The notes under the pieces are model-generated. The model saw only the letters and a list, made by a program, of their open reading frames with translations. It was not told the origin of the DNA and did no database searches. 64,000 nt of DNA, taken from NCBI GenBank assembly GCA_905182985.1, contig CAJJDN010000120.1:302094-366093 (forward strand). The letters run 5' to 3'. The translations under genes and the position numbers were made by a program. This document shows positions 12,093 to 25,035 of this stretch, one piece after another (within the stretch, counting starts at the first letter, position 1; the number at the start of each line of letters is the position of its first letter). This DNA comes from Paramecium sonneborni (lineage: Eukaryota; Ciliophora; Oligohymenophorea; Peniculida; Parameciidae).

Positions 12093-14216
12093 TTTATAAT
12101 TAAAGTGCCTTCAGTTAGTAGAAAATGCAGAATTTAGGTAAAATGTATGTAAAATAAAAATAGCATATCGTTTATAATCCAGATGTAAAATTGATTTTTT
12201 ATTGAGTTTTTTATGTTAAACAAACCAATAGTTAATAAAGGCTATAAAACTGTTACATTTATAAAAGTATTGATAAGACATATGGCTCTTATTAAAATAG
12301 TTCGTATATTTTATTATTTTACATACTCATCTATTCTATCATTTTAATTGTAGTTGAAAATAATTGTGACTCCAATTACTATTGAAATAACAATATTAAA
12401 TATCAAAGAGAAATAATGTTGTATTTCTTAATTCCCAAGCCCTTAGTTTATTAGTTCAATTTGAAATTATAACAATGAGTAAAACCTATTTTCACTCAAT
12501 GATTGTTTATCATTATAAAACTCAACCACTTAGTATTATGGGTATATCACAAACATTAATGAAAACAATTTGCCTATAGTGAAAAATATTGGAAGAAATG
12601 ACAAGTTTATTTATACTTCAAAATATCCAATCTGAATTAAAATTGATTCAAGCAACTGAGTCATCATTCTTTTGTTTAAAATAATTTAGCTATCAAAAAT
12701 ATGAGATTTTAATAATAGATGGTAAATTGTTGAATTAATAAATCTCCATTATATAAAAGAATATATGACTCAATTAACTTAGGAAAAAATAATCATAATT
12801 AATTTCTAAATTCATCTACTCAATAAGAGAAGTATATATCTTAATATCAAGTTTGATTTGTTAAATAATACAAATCTTAATAGTTAAATATTATTATAAA
12901 TATATTGAATTTATTTGATTACAAAATTTAATAATAATTATATTAACAAACTCGAGCATAAGTTCCAACAACTTCGATTTAATTTTAGACAATATTTGAG
13001 TAATCCTGCCATACTTAACGATATTCCAGATTTATTATTTTTCATATCTTATTACTTCTTTCCTAACAAATATTTAATATAATGACATAAATAATGAGAG
13101 GTTTCTAAAAGTCCAATAAATGTACTTTTATTTTCAGTTTTCAATCATGAAACATAATAAATAAAAATAATACTTTTATATATAAATTCCACCTAATCTT
13201 CTTAAATTTTGTTTTTTAGAGGGAAATTAAAATATTAACTATAAGAATTTCCTTTCTGAATGTAGAACTTTTAGAGGATTTTATCTGATGAATTTTTAAT
13301 AAAAAGCAAAGGAATTATTAGTATTTTGTTCTTCTTTTTTCTTTATCAGAAAGTAGAAGTTTGATCAAAAAAAAAAGTAATTATTTTTTTGCAATTTAAT
13401 GAAATAATGTATAAATTTAATTGTTTAATTTTATTTCAAACTTCAAAACAATAGCTAAATATATAATATATTATTCTAAACATTTTAATTTAAATACCCT
13501 CTGAATAGTTTAGGAAGATCGATGAAAGCATGATTATGAATGAAAACAACCTGCTTAACACTAATTTGAATTAAATTATTCAATTGAATTCATAACTATA
13601 AATTTATGACTGATTTATTTTAAAGAAATTAAATGATTAGATATTTAACGAAATAATGAGAAATGAGTCATTAGATAGCATTTTGAGATAAAATATGTCT
13701 TATGTTTATATTAAATGATATAATATTGTGTATTATAATTCATATTGGTAAATTTATCTAATAAATTACAAATGACTCATATATATTGGTTTATATATTT
13801 CTAATTGTTAAAAACAACTGATCTTAACAAATGTGTATTAGAAAGTTTTTATAAACTAAATAATCAATGTTAGATAGTGTGCAGTAGAATTTAAAACAGA
13901 GATTAAGTGTGTCAAATAGCTATTAAATTTCAACTTTATTAAAACTATTAGTAGCCGAAACTTGATTATAAAATTTGAACAGCATAAAACATATATTCTA
14001 TAGTATTTGAATATGATGGTTTTGTTGCCATTTCTTTGCTTGTCTTTTTTATATAACTACTTAGTTTGAATCTTTATTTATCACTAATTAAAACAATTAA
14101 AAGGTTATTTTTCAAAAAAAGTAAATATTATCTTCATGTTTAATTATTCTGGGATGTTGCCAAAAAGTTAAAGTTTATATTTTCACCCACCTTTGCAAGT
14201 ACAAAGTGTCAGAAAT
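12093..14216. other. Long poorly coding region
   Basis: About 2.1 kb with no gene that I can assign with confidence. Reading with UAA/UAG as Gln leaves long open stretches simply because only TGA stops. The best of these, at 12475-13260, is listed separately as a possible pseudogene. The rest (13.3-14.2 kb) shows no consistent frame, RNA gene or repeat. Confidence 0.45.
12475..13260 (+). pseudogene. Possible decayed protein-coding gene with in-frame TGAs
   Basis: One frame, after removing a 38-nt intron-like piece (GTAAATTG...TAAAAG) near 12.72 kb, reads as plausible protein: TSLFILQNIQSELKLIQA, then HKFQQLRFNFRQYLSNPAIL and DIPDLLFFISYYFFPNKYL. In-frame TGA codons interrupt it near 12580, 12906 and 13083. 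I could not remove these with normal introns. This suggests a degenerate gene. However, long open frames arise easily when TGA is the only stop, so chance is a serious alternative. No family recognised. Confidence 0.25.
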
Positions 14217-14557
14217 ATGTAAACTGAACCTGAGATCACAAAATAATAACATAGTACGTATTATTTTTAGCCGAAGTGCCTCATAAGAAATATAGTGTTA
14301 TAACTGATGAGAAAAGGAATCTCCTTATAAAATAGGTCTTAGAAGAAGGGGTTTCAGTCAAATTAGCTGCCTAAGCAAGTGAAATTAAGTTATCGACAGC
14401 AAAAGCAATTTTAAAGACTTACAAAACTTAAGGAAGAATTGGGAAAAAGAAAGAGCGCTAAAAACGACCAAAGTTGAACAAAAAAATTGTTGAAAAACAA
14501 TTAGATTAAGCTACATTAATTAAGAAGCAATTACCCAAACTTGCTCAAAAGTATTGA
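14217..14557 (+). CDS. Small helix-turn-helix protein
   Basis: ATG at 14217, TGA at 14555-14557, with one 17-nt intron (14254-14270, GTACGTATTATTTTTAG) that keeps the frame. The product is about 107 aa and strongly basic. Its core, QVLEEGVSVKLAAQASEI followed by LSTAKAILKTYKTQGRIG, has the spacing of a homeodomain-like helix-turn-helix, as seen in transposase N-termini and in small DNA-binding proteins. The tail is Lys/Arg-rich (GKKKERQKRPKLNKK). No catalytic transposase domain follows, so it is either a stand-alone DNA-binding protein or a domesticated or truncated transposon fragment (inference). Confidence 0.6.
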
Positions 14558-14759
14558 TATAAACTAAATTAGTTTTATTTACTATCCTTATAGCTATTAA
14601 CCCCCTCCTTTATTTTATAAAATAGAGCATACCAATGATGTTAAAACAGAAATTTGATGTATAATTATACTTTAAATATATTGCTTTTATTCTTTATATA
14701 TTAGAATTTTTTTCTTGATCAAAGAGATAGTATAATCAGTCCTCTATTTTGAATAAAAA

Positions 14760-14997
14760 ATGAGTTCAGTCGCTTTATTTTCGAAAGAATGTACGAACAT
14801 TTTTGTTTTAAAGTCAAATGATTAATTTATCTACAGAAAATTTCGTATTATGTCCAAAATGATACTTAATAATTATAGTATTTAATATCAATTTCACTTT
14901 CCTTACTCTTTACAAAGAAAACAGGTATATAACTTTCAGAAATTCTGAACTATAGCTATTTGTATGGTTTTTGTAAAAATAATAGAAAGGAGATTGA
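14760..14997 (+). CDS. Small protein of unknown function (tentative)
   Basis: ATG at 14760 opens MSSVALFSKECTNIFVLKS. A 33-nt intron (GTATTATG...TTATAG) joins it to a second exon with FTFLTLYKENRYITFRNSEL and TGA at 14995-14997, giving about 68 aa. The composition looks protein-like, but other intron choices leave other frames open, so the model is weak. No domain recognised. Confidence 0.3.
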
Positions 14998-15520
14998 TAA
15001 AAAAAAGCTTAGCTTTAAAGAACTTTATTAAAAAGCAACAAGTATCAAGAAACTAAGCATTAATATATTCTTTATTCTATATCTTAGTAGTATATGTAAA
15101 GTAGTCAAAAAATTTTAAGAACTTTCTTATTCATTGATTTTAAGGCACTCAATCAAACAGTTTGAATTAATGAACTATCGTAATAATTTTAATCTGATAT
15201 ATGATAAGACAATATTGATAATGATGTTTTTTGAAGATTATGAAAGAAAAAGAGGAAAAATGAAAGTTTTAAAAAAAGAGGAAATTTTTCAAAATAGGAA
15301 TATACAATATTAGAGGAAATCTAAATGATTAACATTTAAATAGCATTAGATAGGAGAAGAGTAATTATAAATAAATTGATCAAATATTGGTTAAACATTG
15401 GGTATTTAAATATAATATCAGTAGCAATTAAGAAAATAGATTTCTAAATTATTTTTTTTTTTTAATATAAATTGTATATTGGATTATATAAATTGAATTA
15501 TAGATAAATATAAATAATTC
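14998..15520. other. Intergenic spacer upstream of PDH E1 beta
   Basis: About 520 bp. Open frames exist on the plus strand but no convincing exon chain; I see no RNA gene or repeat. The last part should hold the promoter of the following gene. Confidence 0.4.
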
Positions 15521-16675
15521 ATGTTAAGAATTGTTAATAAATTGAGAAGTGGATTTGCTAAGATGACAGTAAGAGAAGCCATAAATAGTGCAATGGGTTA
15601 AGAGATTGAAAGAGATTCAAATGTGTTTTTGATAGGTATATTAATAAGGAATAACAATAAATTAGGAGAGGAAGTGGGTTAATTTTAAGGTGCTTATAAA
15701 GTATCTAAGGGTTTATATGATCGTTTTGGAAAGAGTAGAATTTGGGATACACCAATAACAGAGGCTGGATTTACAGGTTTGAGTGTAGGAGCAGCAATGT
15801 AAAATTGACCTCATTTTTTATTAGGTATGGACTTAAACCAATAGTTGAATTTATGACATTCAATTTTGCAATGTAAGCTATTGATCATGTAATCAATTCA
15901 TCAGCCAAATTAAATTACATGAGTGCTGGTGGTCTAAATACATCTATAGTATTTAGAGGAATTAATGGGTATGATTATGAATTTATTAATATTTTAGTGC
16001 AGCAGCATCAGTAGCAGCTTAACATTCATAATGTTTTGCAGCATGGTATAGTTAAGTACCAGGATTAATTGTATTATCTCCATATGATTGTGATGATGCT
16101 AGAGGTCTTTTAAAAGCAGCAGTCAGAAATCCAAATCCTGTTGTTTTTCTTGAAAACGAAATTATGTATAATGAATCTTTTGAAGTCCCTGAAAATGTTA
16201 TGGATAAAGATTATTTGATACCTATTGGAAAAGCAAAAGTTATGAGAGAAGGTAAAGATGTCACTATTGTAACATTCTCAAAAATGGTTAAGTAAAATAA
16301 TCTATTAAATTTAGATATTCAATGTTAGCTGCTGCAGAACTTGAAAGAGAAGGAATTTCATGTGAAGTTATTAATCTAAGAACCTTGAAACCTTTAGATC
16401 GAAATACTATAATTCAAAGTCTATAAAAAACTCATAGAGTTGTTACTGTAGAAGAAGGATGGGGACAATGTGGAATTGGAGCAGAAATATGTGGTATTAT
16501 TAATGAAAGTATTATTCATATCATATTTCTAGCTAATGCATTTTTCCACTTAGATGCACCTGTTGTTAGAGTTACAGGTGCAGATATACCAACACCTTAT
16601 GCATTCAATTTAGAAGAACTTAGTTTCCCTAAAACACATAATATTGTAGAAGCAGTTAAGTTAGTATTAAAATGA
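15521..16675 (+). CDS. PDHB: Pyruvate dehydrogenase E1 component subunit beta
   Basis: ATG at 15521, TGA at 16673-16675, with four introns of 23-30 nt (for example GTATAT...AAATTAG after DSNVFLIG, and GTAAAATTGACC...ATTAG after SVGAAM). The product carries the E1-beta hallmarks in order: [65 protein letters not shown], and [17 protein letters not shown]. The short basic N-terminus ([15 protein letters not shown]) fits a mitochondrial targeting peptide. With E1-alpha it performs the thiamine-diphosphate-dependent decarboxylation of pyruvate that feeds acetyl-CoA to the TCA cycle. Length, near 350 aa, matches the family. Confidence 0.93.
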
Positions 16676-17319
16676 TGAAGTCATATATTTATATAGTAAA
16701 TAATAAAGCCTCTATCTAATTTCTATTTCTATTCCTCATCTCCAAATTTATTTAAATACTTTCATTTCAACATCATATCAAAGAGATCTATTATCTAAAT
16801 ACATGTTTTAGCCTCTAATCAGATTAAATATGCTTATTTATTTTAATTATAAAATGATAAATTTTATTAATTATTTTTAAATTATAAACGTTGAAAGTTC
16901 TATACTAATTTTTAATACCTTACTATTTTATCTATAAATTATTATTACATTCCTCTGATTGATTGCAACATAATTTTTAATATCAAAGAATTATAATTAT
17001 TTAGATAAAATATATAGCAATATATGCTTTTCTCAATTAATAAATTAAAAATATATATTAATTTCAGAAATTTTATACTTTGATAAATAATTGGGTAAAT
17101 CCGAAGATTATACTATAATATAATTTTAAATTATTGAAATTATTTATTATGTTTTAACTTAATTATTTTTTGTTAGATGTAAGTTAATAACAATTCCAAA
17201 ATCTATTATTTCATTTTTTTAAATTATTTTTTGTTTTGTTTTTTCATCGCAACTTATTTCTTGAAAATTAAAGGGGAATCTAATAATTCTATATTTCGTT
17301 TTGTTCTCAATCATTTTTT
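16676..17319. other. Intergenic or upstream region
   Basis: About 640 bp of AT-rich DNA downstream of PDH E1 beta. The last ~170 bp stay open in the frame of the next gene (a further ATG lies at 17149), so part may be coding. Otherwise nothing is seen. Confidence 0.4.
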
Positions 17320-17866
17320 ATGAAAACAATAAATATCTAGTCTAATTCATACATTTTGTTTTCATATTTGGATTTAAATAAATATTAAACTTTAGCAATA
17401 AAAAAAAGTGATTTGTTAAAATTTATCAATTTTTAGAAAGTACAAGATGTCTTGAATTATAATTTTACATCAACATGCCATTTGATAATTTTCAATGAAG
17501 AAAATTTGAAAACTTTTATGAAAAAAAATTAGGACCTTAATTATAATTCTTTTGAATTGGTTTTATTTGCAAAAAAATTGTATAAATACTTGAACTTATC
17601 AGAGAAAGGATGTCAAACCAAGATAATTTTTTATTTGTTTTAGATATATCGGAAATGATAAAATAAAGAAAATTCTAAGAAAAATCACAATAGTTGTATC
17701 TATTTTTTGTGAGAACAAAGCTAAATAATTATAACAAATAGTATCACAATTAGATGGGTATATATTATAATATCAATATAATTTTTTGAATAAAGCTTCA
17801 ACAAAAAAGAGTTTAGAACTCAAAATAGAAATTTTAAAATAAGTCTAGACCTTCATTAAAGAATGA
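17320..17866 (+). CDS. Hypothetical helical protein, about 155 aa
   Basis: ATG at 17320 (an upstream in-frame ATG lies at 17149), TGA at 17864-17866. Two introns of 32 nt (GTCAAACC...GTTTTAG) and 38 nt (17758-17795) keep one frame through YILFSYLDLNKYQTLAIKKS, SFELVLFAKKLYKYLNLSE and STKKSLELKIEILKQVQTF. It is Lys/Leu-rich and helical, with no signal peptide or known domain. The first intron begins GTCA rather than GTA, which is less usual here, so the model needs RNA support. It ends 60 bp before the giant LRR gene on the same strand. Confidence 0.45.
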
Positions 17867-17926
17867 ATAACTGAAGATGATATAAATTTATGAACTATTT
17901 TAATTTTCATTATAATTGTTTTAAAA

Positions 17927-20900
17927 ATGAGCCAAATATCTTATTAATTTCCTATGCAAGGATGCGTAAGTTAGGAATTGCATTAGAATCAGGTAAAAGA
18001 CATGAAAAGAAAACATTTGATCTCAAAATTATGGGAGATAGTATATAAGATGTAAAGAAAGGAAGAAAAGAAAGATAAACAGAATGAAAATTAAATTAGT
18101 GAATTTTCGTTGAATATCAATCTTGGAGCTCTATCATGTTTTTCTGAACTCTGCACTGAATTGGCTTGCAACAATAAAATATGGTAAATAAAGTTTTAAA
18201 GAATAGTGAAGTAAATTTATCAAGATGCAATATTAATATCTATTTTGCAATTGAATTAGCAAATTTAGTATAGAAGAATACAAATATTCAAGTATTGCAA
18301 TTGGCTGGATGTAATTTGAATTCTTTTTCATTGAGCTGTATATTTAAATCAGTAATAAATTTAACCTTGATTTAGATGATAGATCATACAGGTTTGACAC
18401 ATTTAAATCTCTCAAATAACAAGGGTTTTACAGTAACATCAGTTGAAGACTTTTGTAAATATGTTTTAAAAGGCAAGAATCCATTATATGAAATAAATTT
18501 AAGTTTTTGTAATATTCACAGTTGGCTATCACCTATATTATAAAATCTAAAGCATTTGAAATCACTTAAGTAACTTTTGTATTTTTATTTCAGACGTTTT
18601 TTAATCTCTTATGTAAATTTTAATTATTCAGAATCAGAAAGCATTTCTGCATTAAGGAGTGCAATAATTAATTATACTGGTAATAAGTGCTTAGACTATT
18701 TGGATATTTCATGGAATTAGATAGGGAATTCAGGTCTGGAACTGTTAAAAGATGTAAAATATATATCAGTTAGATAAATAAACATAAAATCATTAAATTT
18801 AGAATATAATTAATTGACATAAGATTGTATAGAATCATTAGAAATAATTTTGTTGAAACTAAACATTGAAGAAATTATTTTATCCCACAATAAATTATCA
18901 GAATTTTCAGATAAAGAAGTCTTAAATAAGAAAATTAAAAGAGTAGATTTAAGAAATAATAGATTTGAAGAAATACCAACAAATTTCTTTTTAAATGTAC
19001 TCTCTTTAAATTTATCCTACAATTCTATTAAGACTAAAGGAGCCTATTAAATATCTTAAGTTATAAGTTCTAAGAAGGTAATGTGGATGGAATTAAATTT
19101 AAATAATAATGACATTAGAACTTCAGGGTTTATATCTTTGATATATGCTTTAATAGAAAATTAAAAATTATTAACTCTCTCTGTTGCAGATAATTATATA
19201 TGTGGAGAAGGCATATTAGTTTATTTATTTAATCACGAATTGTTGAGTTTGTAATATTTAGATTTATCTTTTAATTATTTGCGATATGATTTAGTTTATG
19301 CATTAATTTCAATGATGAAAGAGTGCAAATTAAGAACATTAGTATTATCAAAATTAAGATAAGATGAAAATGATATACCTAGTGGAAGAAAAGAATTAAT
19401 TGAAATCAAGTGTACAAATTTACGAGAACTTGATTTCTCTAGAAATAACTGTATGATTTAATCTATTCTTAATTCATTATCTAAGTAATTCAATAGGATA
19501 GAATATTTAAATCTAAATAATTGCTAAATCAATTAAACTGATCTAATTAATTCGCTTTCAACTTTTCTCTCCCATACTTCAACTCTTCAAACTTTGTTAT
19601 TAGCAAGAAATGATCTAGGGGATATGAAAGTAAAGAACTTTACAACTTTAAATGAAGCATTCTCTAAAAATTAATCTATTATGTATTTGGATTTATCTTC
19701 AAACAAATTAAAAACTAAGATAATCTATTTAATACCTGGGTTATCAAAATGTCGTAGTTTAAAATAATTGAATATTAGTAACAATTTAATTTATGAAACT
19801 AAAAAGATTATTTCTGATTTTCCTAAATTGCTATTCAGTCCTTATTTATAATATATTGATATTTCCAAAAATTAAATTAAAGGTTAAACTCTATAAGCTG
19901 CAAGACTTAAATATCTAAAAACATGTCGTAATTTCCCTTAAATAAAAATGTAAAAATAATAATTTACAGCTGATGATTTACATATTATAACTAAGATTAT
20001 ATCTGAATCATATTCAATAAAAAAATTAGAGTTATAAGATAATTATTCTATAGAGTTTATGAATAATGTAATGTAATATGGAAATGTTAAAGTGGAATCA
20101 ATTTCAATTAATAAAATATTATTTCGATAGGATAGTTTTTAAAATTTATTAACAACAATATAAGATAATTATAGGAATATTAAATTTTTAGAAATATCGA
20201 ATACATGTTTATTTTAGGATCAATTAGCAGATTTATTAAATTCAATTAAATTAATAAAGAATTTAATAGTTTTAATTTTGGATTATTAAACATTTAAAGA
20301 AAAAGATTAAAGGGTCATGGATAGTTTAAATGATTGTTTGGAATGTTTTCGAAATCTCAAATATTTTAGTGTAACAAAATCTGCTCTCAGTTGGTAATTT
20401 TTTGTTTTTGTATCAAAATTGTTAAGAAGATCTACAAGATTGATAGAACTAGATCTTAGTGGAAATACAATTAAAGATGATGAGTTCTAATTGTTATGTG
20501 ATGGATTATTAACAAATTAAAGTGTATCAAGTATAAATTAAAAATTATTTTTTTTAGCTCTTCACCTTAAAAATTGTAAATTGAATGATGATACTATATT
20601 ATAATTAATACCTTGTTTACACTAGCATTCTTCAATAAAAAATATTGATCTCTCTGAAAATGAAATTTCTTTTAACATTTTTGAATAATTTGAGCATGAA
20701 CTTGGAGGTCAGAAAAGCTCTATTTAAAATTTAAAATTATAGAATTTATAAATACCTTGGGAAATAGTAGAAATTAAAAATCAACAAATTATCAACAATT
20801 TCTTAAAATATTTGTAACATATTGATCTATCTAATAATTCTGAAAATAAAATAATAGAAAATATTGACCTATTTTATAACTCTGAAAAAAAAACTAATAT

Positions 20901-23136
20901 TATTTGCATGCTGAATCATTTAATATAACTTAGAATGCTTGAAAACATATAATCTTTGACACTTAATAATTGTAACATTAAAGATAATTAATGTGAACCT
21001 TTAGCAAATTTAGTCGAATTTAATCAATATATAAAGGAAATATCATTAATATAAAATGAACTAACATGGAAGGGTTTCAAACTTATTTTTAACCCAATAC
21101 TCTAAAATAAGAGTGTTTTAATAAAACTAAATCTATCAAAGTAATAAATAGAATTATGAAATTAGTAATAAAATTGATGAACAATATTTTAAGGATATGA
21201 CAAGTGAAAATATAATACCATTAAGACATTTTAGGTTATTAATAATAGATGGAAATCAGTTTAAAGAATATGTATCCGGCATTTCTTTGCTACTTGAAAA
21301 GAATCCTAGACTTTATATATACAATAATTGGGAGAATGTAACAGAAGCTTTTGCTATATAAATTGTTAATTAATATGTACTTTTTGCAAATGAGTGTAAT
21401 TTAACTAAAGAAGTGCCCCTTTATCTAAAATCTTTGATAATTACAAAGACAAGATTAAGTGATTAATTTTTTATTTGGTTTGGATCCTAATATTTTCGAT
21501 TTCCATATTTAGAGTTAATAGATTTTTCAGATAGTACAAAATACATGAGTAGTTTAAGTAAAATGCATATGTATATTAACATAATAAATGAAAATTTTGT
21601 AAATTACAACATTATTAAAGTATGCTATAATTAGGATTAAGCCTGTCAGTAAATATATTATTTAGAATTAGGCCTAATTAATTTGATGATGGATTATTTA
21701 AATATTGGTTATTGAGATTTAAAGTCTATTTATAAAATAGGAATTTAAATTCGTTATCAAAGATTGGTTCTATGACTAATTTAATTGAATAAGTAAAATG
21801 GGGTAAATTTGGGAAATTCTTAGTGCATTTAATAAATAAAACTCTTAATATAATATCAAGTTTAAGTTATGATTTCAGATATAGTAGTTCTTTACATAGT
21901 TATGCAAGAAAATCATAGATGAAAATAAAATTCTATATGATTGGGTGTTCAATAGTAGAAATAATAAAAATAGTTTTAGGTATGGGTGTGTTATAAAAAA
22001 GAATCAAAATTAATAATCACTTGATTGAATGTGGAACTATATCAAAACAATGTTTTTAAAATGATCTTCACATAGGTTTTTTTGCAGAAACTTCTTTTTT
22101 TATATTTATGGTAATAGCTTAAGCTTTTGGGAGTTTAATATTAGCCATAAAAATAAGATAAAAAGCAACCCCAGATTATTGCATTTAAACTACAGAGATG
22201 ATAAGATTTTAAAGATACTAATTTGTACATAAGAATGAATTGTTGTTATGTTTTTTGTAACTCATAATTTCGTTTACTTATTTTCTTGAATGTACTATAA
22301 TAGGTGCGAATTTCGAGATTTTAGATTTTATTAAAGAAAATGAATAGAATAATCTAATTAAACTTAAGAATAATATCATTATTGTTCTTAGTTTTATGAT
22401 AGGCTTTGTATTCCTAAAGGCAATTTTTCAAATTTACATTAGTTTCAAATCTCTTATACTATTTCTGTATACTCCTAATAGCGATTCTGCCAGTTTCCTT
22501 TAATCTTGCATGCTCAAAGTACAATTAGATCTTATGCTAAATATTGAACAAGTACTCAGAAATTTTAGTCCTTAATCTGGTAGATATATTAGAGGAAGTT
22601 TATGGAACTATAAGTAAATTGTTTAATCTATTCATGGATTTATTGACTTTGCTATATTAATTCAGATAATCATCCTTAGAAAATTTAGAAAAGATTTTTT
22701 ATATTAAAACAGAGTATCCAATATGTTTACTTCTACTGACATTATTACTATTATTTACTATATAATTACATTTATCAAAATCCTTATGCATCTAAGTTTT
22801 GCCTTATTTTCAAGACCTCCTTAATTAAAATTATCTGATCTAAATGAATCTTTATTATTAAGAAGATATGAAAAAATAGGCAGTTCTTTATAAATTGTTC
22901 AATAAAAATCAAAAAAAGAATAATAATAATCATCATAATTATCTATGGATAAGAAAAGCAGATAAGATTCTAAAGCTGAATCTATTGTTAAAACTAAAAG
23001 CGAGGGTACGTTTGCTATTAAAAAAAATTCTTTTTAATAATTTGACGAAGAAATTGATTTTATTCAAGAGAATATATAAGTTCCCATGGATCCATTAAAA
23101 GTCAAATCTATGAAAAGCATTTATTCAAGTCCTTGA
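17927..23136 (+). CDS. Giant leucine-rich-repeat protein with C-terminal membrane helices
   Basis: ATG at 17927, TGA at 23134-23136, about 1,700 aa with short introns (for example 25 nt, GTAATAAATAG...AAATTAG, near 21.14 kb). Roughly residues 100-1,100 are irregular LRRs of the ribonuclease-inhibitor type: LTHLNLSNNKG, IEEIILSHNKL, LLSLQYLDLSFNYL and LRELDFSRNNC. After about 21.7 kb come several hydrophobic helices (GFFAETSFFIFMVIAQAFG, NNIIIVLSFMIGFVF, IIYYIITFIKILMHLSFA), so the C-terminal third is multipass. A cytosolic tail ends VPMDPLKVKSMKSIYSSP. A ligand-binding or scaffold role for the repeats with membrane anchoring is inference; I know no named family with this order of parts. Confidence 0.7.
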
Positions 23137-23759
23137 TTTAATATTTATAATAAATTTATTAATTATTTGGTATAAATTATTTGAATAAGTAATATATATT
23201 AAATATATATAAATAAGCAGAAAGATTATTATATTATTTCAATTAGTAAGAATTGAATTTTTATTGATGATAATGTCATTATAAAGTTATAAGGATTATA
23301 ATATTAGAATAATATATATTGTTTATATAAATAATATAAAAATAGATTATTAGTTAAATTTATATTAAAATAATTTTTACCATATATTAAAAATAATTTA
23401 CTGAATTTAATCGAGATGTTAATTTTAGTTTTGATGATTTACATAAAATCTCATAACAACAAAAAAATGAATGAATTAGAATAATATACAGATATAATAT
23501 TGATGAAATATATATAATTGAAAATGTATTTATTATTGAATGAATAAAATTGATTTTAGCTGAAAATAAATATAATGAATATTGAAATCATAAAATTAAA
23601 TTAGCTTTCAAATTAGATATTAATTGATGAGAATATTTGTGAACACTGGTTAAAGAATAAAAAATTAGATTTTAAAATAAATATATAGAGGATTATTATA
23701 AAATAAAAATAAATGGAAATTGATTGATAAAATAATTTATGTTATGATTGAATATGTTT
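23137..23759. other. Intergenic spacer between convergent genes
   Basis: About 620 bp, extremely AT-rich, between the 3' ends of the LRR gene and the PKA regulatory-subunit gene. No coding frame, RNA or repeat is evident. Confidence 0.5.
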
Positions 23760-24912
23760 TCAATTAATGAACTTTTTGTAGTTATCTGAATTTCTGATTA
23801 AAATATTTTCAATGGGTCCTAATAGTCTTATGAATGCTTGATAATCTAAATAGACAACAATAGAATCAGTCTAGAATATAAGTTAAATATTACCTCAGCT
23901 TAAATAGTAGCTTGTCTAGGTACTTTATTAATGAGAGCTAATTCACCAAAATAATCGCCACTTTTATATCTAAGAACTTCTTCATTTTATTTGAATGCAA
24001 TTAAAGTTCCTTTAACAACAATATAGAATTTATGTCCTTCTTCTCCTTCTTTAAGAATATATTCTTAAGGTTTAAAATGTTATTCTTTTAAACCATCACA
24101 TATTTAAGTTTTTTCATAAGAATCCATAGATTTAAGTATTTCAACTTTGGATAATACTTCTTCATAATGTTCTCTTCTTTTAACAGTAGCTTCTTTAACA
24201 ATAGCATTGAATGTAGATCTATCAAGTGCAAAAAGGATTGAATCAGTATTGGATTAGATAGAGGCTGCTCTTGGTGCATTGTATAGAAGAGCCAACTCAC
24301 CAAACATATCTCCACTTTAATATTATTTAATTAATTAAGGTTCTTAATTTTTAGAGAATCTTCTGTAACAGTCTAATTGACCTTAAGCTACAACATATAA
24401 TTCATTGCCATCATCTCCTTAATTTATTATCCAATCTCCAGGATTGAAGTGCTTTTCTTCCATTGCATCTATAATTATATTTTTTTCATTTTAATCCAAT
24501 GCTTAAAACATAAATACTCCACTTAATTTATTTTCTATTCGTTCTTTTTAATCTTAATTTTTAGCAATTACTCTAGGTTTAAAATCTTCTTTTTTATTGT
24601 GAAGACCATATACTTCAGCGCTTACAGATGTACGAAATTGTTGATCTTTTTTTATAGCATTTTCTAATTAATCTACATCATCTTCATTTTCTTCTTCTGA
24701 AGATATATGATATTCAATCTATTGACTTTAACTGCCTTTTACATGAAGCTTTGTTCTTCGTACTTCTAAATATTATATCATCCAATCAATCTAACCTAAA
24801 TAATTTAAGTTACATAATTTTCTGGTTGTTTTTTAAATAACTCATATACCATATTTTAGATAACATCATTAACTTTCACTTTATATTTGGCAATTTTATC
24901 TTTGCTACTCAT
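23760..24912 (-). CDS. cAMP-dependent protein kinase regulatory subunit
   Basis: ATG 24912-24910, TGA 23760-23762, about 365 aa. The N-terminal docking/dimerisation region reads KVNDVIQNMVYELFKKQPEN, then a 23-nt intron, then IDWMIQYLE, the usual RI/RII order. An inhibitor-like site (FRTSVSAEVYG) follows. Two cyclic-nucleotide-binding domains follow, each with its phosphate-binding cassette: FGELALLYNAPRAAS and FGELALINKVPRQAT. A second 23-nt intron lies between the second cassette and TDSIVVYLD. The protein binds and inhibits the PKA catalytic subunit until cAMP (or in ciliates possibly cGMP) binds. In Paramecium, PKA signalling controls ciliary beating, which fits the ciliary genes nearby, though neighbours are probably coincidental. 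Confidence 0.92.
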
Positions 24913-25035
24913 AAATATTTATTTAGATCAAACAAATAAAATAATTATTTATATGTATTAATTAATCCAAACCAGTAATATCTTTCTTCTCCTTCTATCT
25001 ATTCAAAATATTTATCATTAATTTAATAAATTTAA

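Noticed and set aside
24785..24830. Apparent frameshift in the N-terminus of the PKA regulatory subunit
   Set aside because: A 23-nt intron (GTAACTTAAA...GGTTAG) joins KKQPENY to IDWMIQYLE, the expected dimerisation motif.
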